64,000 nt of DNA, from NCBI GenBank assembly GCA_021773395.1, contig JAJFKB010000014.1, positions 248,001 through 312,000 on the forward strand, given 5' to 3'. Under the pieces are notes generated by a model that was not told the origin of the DNA, did no database searches, and worked only from the letters and a program-made list of their open reading frames with translations. The translations under genes were made by a program, and so were the position numbers. The first letter of the stretch is position 1. Every line of letters starts with the position of its first letter. This DNA comes from Gammaproteobacteria bacterium (GTDB taxonomy: Bacteria > Pseudomonadota > Gammaproteobacteria > Pseudomonadales > IMCC2047). Below, piece after piece: positions 6,619-13,790 of this stretch.

Positions 6619-8310
6619 ATGAATACCAATTTCCGTGTGTGCCCAGAGACTGGGTTCCATGTTCATAAACCAGCAGAACTGCTGATGAAGGCAAATGCCG
6701 TCGCAGCGGTTGTATTTTTGCTCGTGGGCGGTACGTTCGGCCTGCTTGTAGGATTGACTCGTTGGCCGGCAGTTCACCTGTTGCCTGCAGATCAGTTCTA
6801 TCTTGTATTGACTGCTCATGGTCTTAATGTATTGATTTTCTGGATTATATTTTTTGAAATAGCACTTTTGTATTTTTGCTCGGCGGTGCTCCTTAAATGT
6901 CGACTGGCAACGCCCAAACTGGGCTGGGTCGCGTTTGCGTTGATGCTGATCGGAGCGTTGCTCAACAACTATATCGTGATGCAAGGTAACTCAAGCGTCA
7001 TGATGACCTCCTATACGCCAATGGGTGCAGACCCTCTGTTTTATCTGAGTCTGATTCTGTTTGCGGTGGGCGCGTTAATCGGGACCTTTATATTTTTCGG
7101 AACGCTGGCTATTGCAAAAGCAGAAAACACCTATGAGGGTTCGGTTCCGCTGGTCACCTTTGGTGCGACTGTCGCGGCTATTATTGCCGTGTTTACAATT
7201 GTCAGTGGTGCGATCATCCTGATTCCAACCTTCCTTTGGAGTGTTGGTCTGGTGGCGCATATTGATCCGTTGATGTATCGCATGATCTGGTGGGCATTTG
7301 GTCACTCGTCACAGCAAATTAACGTTTCGGCTCATATATCAATCTGGTATTTCATTGCAGCGGTTGTATTTGGTGCCAAGCCGCTCTCAGAAAAGGTAAG
7401 CCGTACAGCGTTCTTGATGTACATTCTGTTCCTGCAGCTGGCAAGTGTTCACCACCTGTTGGTGGATCCTGGACTCAGCTCTAACTACAAAATGTTCAAC
7501 ACCAGTTATGCGATGTACCTGGCGGTAATGGCCAGCATGGTGCATGGGTTAACTGTACCCGGTGCGATTGAAGCAGCGCAGCGTGCGCGCGGTTTCAACA
7601 AGGGTTTGTTTGAGTGGCTGACTAAAGCTCCTTGGGGCAATCCTGTATTCTCAGGCATGTTTATATCGCTGGTTGGCTTTGGCTTTTTGGGTGGTATTAC
7701 GGGTGTGGTTATGGGTGTTGAGCAGATCAATATTCTGATTCACAACACTGTGTATGTTCCCGGACACTTCCATGCCACAGTGGTGATTGGTACAACGTTG
7801 GCATTTATGGCGCTGACCTATTGGCTGGTACCCGTATTGTTCCGCCGTGACCTGGTTATGAAGGGTCTGGCAAAATGGCAGCCCTATATCTTTGGTTTAG
7901 GTATGACCGGTGTATCACTATTCCTGATGGGTGCAGGTACGCTGGGTGTGCCGCGCAGACACTGGGATATTGGTTTTGCCGGAACAGGGATGACTCATGA
8001 TTTTCCTGCGGCGGCCTATACAATGATGGCGCTTAACGGTATGTCAGTTGTGTTGGCTGTAGTCGGTGGAGCAGCATTCTGTATCATTATCGTTGCTTCA
8101 CTGCTGTTTGGCAGAAAGCTGGGTGAAGAGAAGTCTTCTCCTGCCCTGGCTGCTGAAATGGTTACCGATGACGAATATAAGACTCTTCACGCATCTGGAG
8201 GTATTACTGTGCCGGGTACGCTTTGTCTGACCTTTATATTCTTCGCATCGTTTGCAGCCTACTACTTCATCAACTGGAAGTATTTGTCTCAGACTTGGGG
8301 AATCAGCTAA
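6619..8310 (+). CDS. norY: heme-copper oxidoreductase subunit I of NOR type (NorY-like), active-site Tyr replaced by Gln
   Basis: A 563-residue membrane protein with about 12-14 helices. The metal ligands are all present: His67 (low-spin heme, LTAHGLN), His229 (CuB, FGHSS), His278-His279 (CuB, SVHHLL), His383 and His385 (high- and low-spin hemes, PGHFHATVV). In oxygen reductases the helix VI motif is GHPEVY, with a Tyr four residues after His cross-linked to it. Here the motif is GHSSQQ, so that position is Gln233. Loss of the Tyr and presence of a CuA partner are features of the non-canonical NO reductases (sNOR/eNOR type) rather than oxygen reductases. It probably reduces NO to N2O using cytochrome c electrons. 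A strong terminator follows the gene. Confidence 0.82.
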   Translation: MNTNFRVCPETGFHVHKPAELLMKANAVAAVVFLLVGGTFGLLVGLTRWPAVHLLPADQFYLVLTAHGLNVLIFWIIFFEIALLYFCSAVLLKCRLATPKLGWVAFALMLIGALLNNYIVMQGNSSVMMTSYTPMGADPLFYLSLILFAVGALIGTFIFFGTLAIAKAENTYEGSVPLVTFGATVAAIIAVFTIVSGAIILIPTFLWSVGLVAHIDPLMYRMIWWAFGHSSQQINVSAHISIWYFIAAVVFGAKPLSEKVSRTAFLMYILFLQLASVHHLLVDPGLSSNYKMFNTSYAMYLAVMASMVHGLTVPGAIEAAQRARGFNKGLFEWLTKAPWGNPVFSGMFISLVGFGFLGGITGVVMGVEQINILIHNTVYVPGHFHATVVIGTTLAFMALTYWLVPVLFRRDLVMKGLAKWQPYIFGLGMTGVSLFLMGAGTLGVPRRHWDIGFAGTGMTHDFPAAAYTMMALNGMSVVLAVVGGAAFCIIIVASLLFGRKLGEEKSSPALAAEMVTDDEYKTLHASGGITVPGTLCLTFIFFASFAAYYFINWKYLSQTWGIS

Positions 8311-8362
8311 GCATTCTCTTAGCAGTTCTGTTAAAAGCGGGCTTGAAATTTGAGCCTGGTCA

Positions 8363-8398
8363 AAATAAGCCCCTTGAGAGGGGCTTATTTTTTTATTT
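8363..8398 (+). terminator. intrinsic terminator after norY-like gene
   Basis: A perfect 12-bp stem (8363-8374 with 8379-8390, core AAGCCCC/GGGGCTT) with a TGAG loop runs into an A/T-rich tail dominated by T. It separates the two structural subunit genes from the senC-like gene, so downstream genes are attenuated or have their own promoter. Confidence 0.85.
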
Positions 8399-8469
8399 TT
8401 GCTTATGATATTGGTTTTATTAGGATATACTAAACAACCCTTTTCTGATTGAGTATTCACTGAGTTTTA

Positions 8470-9441
8470 ATGATTTATCAAGCCTTCTGGTGTGACCGCC
8501 TCGTCCCTATAATTATTACCTTATTTCTTATCATGCCGCTTTCGCTAACAAATGCGTCTATGGGAAAAATGGATGAAAAAATGCCTGGTTTGGGGGGTAT
8601 GCATGATAGCAAGAGGGATGTGGGTGCTTCGCATGAAAGTGGATCTGGTTCGATAGATCACAGTATAAAAAACGAAGCACATGGTGCTTCAATGCAGGAC
8701 CCGGATACCGATTTTGCAACCTTTGATCGGAATCAGGCTTATCAATATAGCCAGGCGGTAATAGGCAAGACTGTAGCAAACTATACATTCAGAGATTCTG
8801 ATAGCGTCAAAGTAGAGCTAAAGGATTTTGCCGGCCAACCGCTGCTGATAAGTTTAATATACACCAGTTGTTATCATATTTGTCCGACGACTACCCGTTA
8901 TTTGGCGAAGGTCGTGGCAGATGCCCGAAAAGCTATTCCTGGTAAAAAGTTCACACTGTTAACGATAGGCTTTGATACGCCCATCGATACGCCAGAAGCG
9001 ATGCAGGAATTTCGTAAAAAACAGGGGGGAGATAGCATTGCTGACTGGCATTTTCTCAGTGCGGATGAGTCGACAATTAAAGCCTTGGTCAAAGATTTAG
9101 GTTTTATTTACTACCCGTCGCCCCAGGGATTTAATCACTTGGTTCAGACAAGCGTACTGGATGAACAGAGAAAGATTTACCGTCAGGTCTATGGCATGAA
9201 GTTTGAAGTACCCATTTTGGTCGAACCATTGAAAGAGCTGCTTTATAATCGACCAACAGAGTCTCTGGCTCAATCTTTTACCGATAAAATTCGATTTTTT
9301 TGTACAGTTTATGACCCATCAAGTGAGAATTACCGCTTTGACTACTCTATTTTTATCGGAGTATTCATCGGAGCGATGAGCTGTCTGGTATTGGGCCTGC
9401 AGTTGATTAAAGAGTGGCGCAGATCAATTAAAGCATCCTAG
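8470..9441 (+). CDS. senC: SCO1/SenC-type copper chaperone with Met/His-rich linker and C-terminal anchor
   Basis: A 323-residue SCO1/SenC/PrrC family protein. It has an N-terminal signal or anchor (LVPIIITLFLIMPLSLTNAS). A Met/His-rich, low-complexity linker covers residues 31-75. The thioredoxin-fold copper site carries Cys134 and Cys138 in TSCYHICPTT and a distal His223 in GFNHLVQ. A second helix at the C-terminus (IFIGVFIGAMSCLVLGLQLI) is unusual, since most SCO proteins have only the N-terminal one. SCO proteins deliver copper to CuA, so the target here should be the NorS-like subunit encoded upstream. The methionines and histidines may form an extra copper-binding segment. It leads the second half of the cluster, after the terminator. 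Confidence 0.85.
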   Translation: MIYQAFWCDRLVPIIITLFLIMPLSLTNASMGKMDEKMPGLGGMHDSKRDVGASHESGSGSIDHSIKNEAHGASMQDPDTDFATFDRNQAYQYSQAVIGKTVANYTFRDSDSVKVELKDFAGQPLLISLIYTSCYHICPTTTRYLAKVVADARKAIPGKKFTLLTIGFDTPIDTPEAMQEFRKKQGGDSIADWHFLSADESTIKALVKDLGFIYYPSPQGFNHLVQTSVLDEQRKIYRQVYGMKFEVPILVEPLKELLYNRPTESLAQSFTDKIRFFCTVYDPSSENYRFDYSIFIGVFIGAMSCLVLGLQLIKEWRRSIKAS

Positions 9442-9450
9442 GAAGTCATC

Positions 9451-11022
9451 ATGAAATCCCCCATAGTATATATTCGACAAGCAGGGAAAATGTTGCTCAA
9501 TCCGGTTGAGTTATTGTTTTCAAAAATATTTACTGATCACGCCAACCCGTTTTTCCATTTGGGCACCCTTTCATTTTTCTTTTTCTGGATAGCTGCAGGA
9601 TCAGGGTTATATCTCTATGTATTTTTTGAAACAAGTGTCCACGGTGCCTATTCCTCCATTGAGTATTTGACGAATGAGCAATGGTATCTGGGCGGTATTA
9701 TGCGCAGCCTGCACCGATACTCATCTGCAGCGATGGTGGTTGCAGTGACACTACATATTCTTCGAGAGTTTGTGAAAGGTCGTTATCAGGGGGTACGAGT
9801 ATTTTCCTGGGTTTCTGGTGTGCCATTGCTGTGGTTGCTGTTTTTGTCGGCGATTGGTGGTTACTGGCTGGTTTGGGATGAGTTGGCGCAATATATTGCT
9901 TTGTTAAGCTCTGAACTTCTGGATTGGTTGCCTATCATGGTTGACCCTATGGCTCGTAACTTTCTGAATGAAGAAACGGTAAGTGATCGGTTATTTTCAC
10001 TGTTAGCATTTTTGCATATTGGATTCCCTCTGGCGTTGTTATTAGGGATGTTTATACATATTCAACGCATTAGTTATGCTAAAACGAATCCGCCAAAGCA
10101 ACTGGCTATCGGCGCCATGGCGGCGCTCATTTTGCTATCGCTGATTAATCCGGCAATGAGTCAGGCACCCGCGAACCTTGATCAATCAGTCACCAATGTT
10201 GGTCTGGACTGGTTTTATCTGAATGTTTTTCCATTGATCGAAATTTGGGGGCCGGGATGGGTTTGGGGTCTGCTTTGTGGTATTTCCGGGCTATTGGTGA
10301 TTTTACCCTGGCTGTCACCGCATAAACGCAAACCCATTGCGGTGGTAGATCCCCCCAACTGTAACGGCTGTGCATGGTGCTTTGCCGACTGCCCTTACAG
10401 TGCGATAGTCATGAAAGTACATGATTTTAAAAAGGGCCACAAGCAAGCGGTGGTTGATCCAGATCTGTGTATCGGTTGTGGAATATGCGCCGGGGCTTGT
10501 CCTTCATCGACACCCTTCCGCAGTGTGGATGAGTTGATTACAGGTATTGATATGCCTGACTTGCCAGTAAAAGAATTGTTAAAACTGACTGATAAGAAAG
10601 CTAAACAGCTTAAGGGTGATAAACCAAAGGTACTTATCTTCGGATGTAGATCTGGAGCGCCGACTGAGTCTCTTGAGCAAGATAACGTGGCAGGAATTCT
10701 ACTACCCTGTGTTGGTCAATTACCGCCATCCTTCGTGGATTACATCTTTAGAAACAAATTGGCCGATGGCGTTATGGTAACCGGCTGCTGCGAGGAGGAC
10801 TGTTATTACCGCCTCGGCAACACTTGGATGGAACAGCGTTTTGCCGCAGAGCGTTTTCCAAAACTACGCACATCCGGCGCCAAGCGCGATATTGCGGTGA
10901 TATGGGCAGGAGAGCAGGGCAATAAGCAATTGGCCGATAAGCTGGATACATATGTCAAGACGCTTGAGAATAAAGGCCATGAGGATGATGTGCGGTTCGT
11001 TAAGGGAGGACGTGATGCCTAA
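9451..11022 (+). CDS. fusion protein: cytochrome b (b6-like) + two [4Fe-4S] ferredoxin motifs + MvhD-like domain
   Basis: A 523-residue fusion. Residues 30-290 are a cytochrome b N-terminal domain with two bis-His heme sites, His88/His102 and His189/His203, each pair 14 residues apart on one helix. Residues 300-350 carry two C-x2-C-x2-C-x3-C motifs (Cys304/307/310/314 and 340/343/346/350) for two [4Fe-4S] clusters. Residues 393-465 resemble the MvhD/HdrA-linked iron-sulfur domain of methanogen hydrogenases, with FGCRSG, LPCVGQLPPSF and GCCEEDCYYRLGN. The protein looks like a one-piece conduit between quinol (cytochrome b) and soluble low-potential carriers. I know such fusions only as uncharacterised 'hydrogenase iron-sulfur subunit' proteins beside NOR-type oxidases. 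The last 8 nt overlap the next gene, so the two are coupled. Confidence 0.85.
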   Translation: MKSPIVYIRQAGKMLLNPVELLFSKIFTDHANPFFHLGTLSFFFFWIAAGSGLYLYVFFETSVHGAYSSIEYLTNEQWYLGGIMRSLHRYSSAAMVVAVTLHILREFVKGRYQGVRVFSWVSGVPLLWLLFLSAIGGYWLVWDELAQYIALLSSELLDWLPIMVDPMARNFLNEETVSDRLFSLLAFLHIGFPLALLLGMFIHIQRISYAKTNPPKQLAIGAMAALILLSLINPAMSQAPANLDQSVTNVGLDWFYLNVFPLIEIWGPGWVWGLLCGISGLLVILPWLSPHKRKPIAVVDPPNCNGCAWCFADCPYSAIVMKVHDFKKGHKQAVVDPDLCIGCGICAGACPSSTPFRSVDELITGIDMPDLPVKELLKLTDKKAKQLKGDKPKVLIFGCRSGAPTESLEQDNVAGILLPCVGQLPPSFVDYIFRNKLADGVMVTGCCEEDCYYRLGNTWMEQRFAAERFPKLRTSGAKRDIAVIWAGEQGNKQLADKLDTYVKTLENKGHEDDVRFVKGGRDA

Positions 11023-11509
11023 GTTACGCCTGATTGTTTATCAAATTGTTGCCTATGCCTTTTTTATGGGCTTTATTGCCTATTTTTCCTCTGCGCCTAT
11101 GTGGAAACATACTGATCCAGCCAATGCCACGGTTAAAGTCAGTATAAGACACCCAGGAAAAATAGTTGGAGAATGCCGGGATTTGAGTGAAGCAGAAATG
11201 GGTAATCTGTCGCCCAACATGAAGGTCTTGCAGGAATGTCCCAGAGAACGCTCGCCGGTTACATTAAATATTGAACTTGATGGTGAGACTTTCTTTGAGT
11301 CCATTGCACGTCCCTCTGGATTGCAAAAAGATGGTGTTTCCACCTTTTATGGTCGATTTAGTGTTCCAGCGGGGGAACATCAAATCAAAGCAATTCTCAA
11401 GGATGATGTACATGCTGGTAGTGCGGACTTTGAGGTTCTGAGGACTATCAATTTGAGCTCAAGACAGGTTTTGGTAATCGATTTCAAGGATGGGTTTATT
11501 TTTAAATAA
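11015..11509 (+). CDS. membrane-anchored protein of unknown function (FixH-like topology)
   Basis: A 164-residue protein starting at ATG 11015 after AAGGGAGGA; the start lies inside the end of the cytochrome b fusion gene. One N-terminal helix (IVYQIVAYAFFMGFIAYF) precedes a periplasmic domain of about 130 residues predicted to be beta-rich (VKVSIRHPGKIVGECRDLS, VTLNIELDGETFF, GRFSVPAGEHQIKAILKDD). Two cysteines, in GECRD and QECPRE, could form a disulfide or bind metal. The topology resembles FixH/CcoH assembly factors of cbb3 oxidases, but I see no diagnostic motif. Context says it helps assemble or is part of the NorSY-linked complex. Confidence 0.75.
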   Translation: MPKLRLIVYQIVAYAFFMGFIAYFSSAPMWKHTDPANATVKVSIRHPGKIVGECRDLSEAEMGNLSPNMKVLQECPRERSPVTLNIELDGETFFESIARPSGLQKDGVSTFYGRFSVPAGEHQIKAILKDDVHAGSADFEVLRTINLSSRQVLVIDFKDGFIFK

Positions 11510-11607
11510 GCTCCGCGATAATCTCCGCTCGATAAATTAGTCCCAATACTGCGCTGTAGAGCAGGGAAACCATATCTCTTATAGATACCATTTAAGGGTA
11601 GATTTTT

Positions 11608-12969
11608 ATGCAAGACCAGCCATTTACACTCACCATTCCTGACGACAGTCGTCGATTGCTCTCTGTTTCCTGGCTGTGGCTGTGCGTGCTGGCTTTATTT
11701 GGTGCAGGAATTTTTTCATTGTTGCTGGTGCTTTCCCGAACGCCCTATATTCAGGATGTGTTTCCCTGGGTTGATTTTTTTCATACTGCATTAGTGGTGC
11801 ATGTTGATCTTTCGGTGTTGGTCTGGGGGCTTGCTTTTGCTGGTGTGCTCTGGAGCTTGAATTCAAAACTACGATTTATGGGAGTTGCCTGGACTGCATT
11901 TGGATTAGCAGCGGTGGGTACGCTCATTATCGCTTTATCGCCCTTTACTGGCGCAGGGAATGCGTTGATGAGCAACTATATACCGGTGCTGCGTGATCCA
12001 GTGTTTTTTGCCGGTTTGCTGATTTTTGCACTCGGATTTACAGTTTTGGTATTTCATTGTATGAGTGCTTGTCCTCCCGTCGGGCCCTGGATGACCGGGG
12101 AGGCCTCGTTACGCTTTGGACTAAATGCGGCGGCTGTATCGGCGGCTGTAGCACTTTGCGTTTTCATCTGGACCTATATACAGCTTCCTCAATATCTTGC
12201 CGGACAGGCTTTTTATGAACGCCTTTTTTGGGGCGGTGGGCATGTTCTGCAGTTCACCTATACTATGTTGATGCTGGTGGCCTGGCTCTGGTTGTCTACC
12301 AGTGCCGGTATAAGGTTACCTATCAGTCCTCGGGTTGTATTATTAATTCTGTTTTTCGGCCTGTTCTGTGTATTCCTGGCACCGATCATTCAGTTGGCTT
12401 ATCCGGTCACCAGTGCAGAGAATATACTCCTGTTTACCTGGTTGATGAGTTATGGCGGGAGTTTGGCAACATTACCGCTTGGTGCGGCTATTTTAATGGC
12501 GTTAATGACTGACAAATCCCAAACCAATGAGCAGAAGTTAGCTCGTTATGCGTTGATTTGTTCTCTCCTGTTATTCGGCATTGGTGGTGTTATCGGGTTT
12601 ATGATTCAGGGTAGTAACGTTGTTATACCGGCCCATTACCACGGCAGCATTGTGGGCGTATCGCTGGCGCTGATGGGCCTGACCTACGACCTGCTACCAA
12701 AAATGGGATATGCGCTACGTGATATAAAAATAGCCAAGTGGCAACCCTGGACCTATGGCGGGGGACAGTTGATGCATATTATGGGACTGGTCTGGTCCGG
12801 TGGTTATGGTGTGCAGCGTAAAGTTGCCGGAGCGGAACAGCAACTGGACAGTATCGAACGTGTCGTAGGAATGGGGTTTATGGGTATGGGGGGCTTGGTT
12901 TCATCTGTTGGCGGCGTACTGTTTATTATCGTAGTTTTAAGGGCACTCTTGCGAAAAAGAGTACAGTAG
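11608..12969 (+). CDS. heme-copper-oxidase-like subunit I paralogue lacking the CuB His-His pair
   Basis: A 453-residue protein with about 12 helices and the fold signature of subunit I. Retained histidines are His65 (VVHVDLS, low-spin heme), His212 (GGGHVLQF, helix VI) and His343/His345 (PAHYHGS, heme ligands in helix X). The helix VII segment (IIQLAYPVTSAENILL), where the two adjacent CuB histidines should be, contains none. The Tyr position after His212 is also changed (Phe). It therefore probably binds two hemes but not a normal CuB, and may act as an electron-transfer or NO-sensing/binding subunit rather than a catalytic one. It is homologous to, but clearly different from, the NorY-like protein upstream. 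It has its own AAGGG ribosome site, 98 bases after the previous gene. Confidence 0.8.
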   Translation: MQDQPFTLTIPDDSRRLLSVSWLWLCVLALFGAGIFSLLLVLSRTPYIQDVFPWVDFFHTALVVHVDLSVLVWGLAFAGVLWSLNSKLRFMGVAWTAFGLAAVGTLIIALSPFTGAGNALMSNYIPVLRDPVFFAGLLIFALGFTVLVFHCMSACPPVGPWMTGEASLRFGLNAAAVSAAVALCVFIWTYIQLPQYLAGQAFYERLFWGGGHVLQFTYTMLMLVAWLWLSTSAGIRLPISPRVVLLILFFGLFCVFLAPIIQLAYPVTSAENILLFTWLMSYGGSLATLPLGAAILMALMTDKSQTNEQKLARYALICSLLLFGIGGVIGFMIQGSNVVIPAHYHGSIVGVSLALMGLTYDLLPKMGYALRDIKIAKWQPWTYGGGQLMHIMGLVWSGGYGVQRKVAGAEQQLDSIERVVGMGFMGMGGLVSSVGGVLFIIVVLRALLRKRVQ

Positions 12970-12988
12970 TTAACCTGGAGTTGGTAAG

Positions 12989-13171
12989 TTAGCTGGTCAT
13001 ATAGTAACTGAATAACTGAAAGGAAGTGACGGCGAGTATACTGATGATAACGAAGAAAATAACGCTACGGTATTTAAAGGGTTTGCCGTACCTGAATTCA
13101 GCTTGCACCAGTATAAAATCAGAAACGAAATAGAGCATGATTCCTGCTGCTGTGTATAAAATAAAGTCCAC
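12989..13171 (-). CDS. 60-aa two-helix membrane protein under an FNR-like promoter
   Basis: A small protein with two hydrophobic helices (FILYTAAGIMLYFVSDFILV and SVIFFVIISILAVTSFQLF) separated by a basic loop with FRYGKPFKYR. The GTG start is preceded by a GAGGA ribosome site at good spacing. Upstream on the same strand lies a perfect TATAAT (13207-13202) and, 23 bases before it, an FNR-like box. This promoter arrangement is the same as that of nirI and nirS and supports a real gene. No named family is recognised. It is convergent with the heme-copper paralogue gene. A role as a small regulatory or assembly protein of the anaerobic chain is inference. Confidence 0.65.
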   Translation of the reverse strand: MDFILYTAAGIMLYFVSDFILVQAEFRYGKPFKYRSVIFFVIISILAVTSFQLFSYYMTS

Positions 13172-13230
13172 TCAAATATCCTCAATTTACAAGATCGATG
13201 AATTATACTCTCCTCGATCGGTTTCGGTAG

Positions 13231-13244
13231 TTGTTTTAGATCAA
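13231..13244 (-). promoter_or_regulatory. FNR/DNR-like box for the 60-aa membrane protein gene
   Basis: Read on the minus strand the 14-mer is TTGAT-CTAA-AACAA, one mismatch from TTGAT-N4-ATCAA. A perfect TATAAT lies 23 bases further on that strand. The box touches the start codon of the divergent TlpA-like gene, so it is better placed to drive the minus-strand gene. Confidence 0.55.
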
Positions 13245-13756
13245 TGTTAGCTAAAGGTAATCTATTTAGTGTTTCTCTAATGCTGGCTGCAAGCTTTGCA
13301 CTGGGTGCGTGCAATGATCAGCGGTTTGCCTCGCAGCAAGCTCCGGATTTAGATCTTCCCGGTTTAATCGACCAACAGCCGTACAGTTTATCGAGGTATA
13401 AAGGACAGGTGGTTTACCTGACATTCTGGGCGTCCTGGTGTGCGCCATGCAGAAAAGAAATGCCGTTTCTGGTGGATATGTATAGGCGATATTCCGGTGA
13501 GGGGTTTGAAATTCTTGCAGTTAATGTGGATGTCGACCCTCAGGCAGGGCAAGATTTTATATTGCCCTTCAATGTGCCTTTCCCAGTATTGAGCGATAGC
13601 GAAAGTGAGGCACTTAAGGCATATAGGGTTGAGGGGATGCCAACGCACTTTATCATCGACCGCGAAGGAGCGATACGCTACTCTCATATGGGTTTTAAGG
13701 AAGAGGATAAAAAAGCGATATTAGAAAAAGTTGGGCAGCTTACTGAGAAAGAGTAG
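13244..13756 (+). CDS. TlpA/ResA-like thioredoxin-family lipoprotein
   Basis: A 170-residue protein with a lipoprotein signal peptide (SLMLAASFALGAC, lipobox LGAC) and a TlpA-like thioredoxin fold. The active site is WASWCAPCRKEMP. The cis-proline loop is VEGMPTHFIID, and the fold is preceded by APDLDLPGLIDQQPYSLSRYKGQ. Such proteins keep apocytochrome heme-binding cysteines or CuA cysteines reduced in the periplasm. Its place between the NOR-type cluster and heme A synthase genes suits a role in maturing CuA or c-type cytochromes. The start is the first ATG; no strong ribosome site is seen, and a later in-frame ATG (SLMLAAS) is possible. Confidence 0.85.
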   Translation: MLAKGNLFSVSLMLAASFALGACNDQRFASQQAPDLDLPGLIDQQPYSLSRYKGQVVYLTFWASWCAPCRKEMPFLVDMYRRYSGEGFEILAVNVDVDPQAGQDFILPFNVPFPVLSDSESEALKAYRVEGMPTHFIIDREGAIRYSHMGFKEEDKKAILEKVGQLTEKE

Positions 13757-13790
13757 CCCTTAGCAATTAAACTGATTTTATAGAGTGCAT

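Noticed and set aside
6502-6984. 160-residue antisense frame across the norS/norY junction
   Set aside because: It is a shadow of the real coding frames, His/Gln-rich with no domain or ribosome site.
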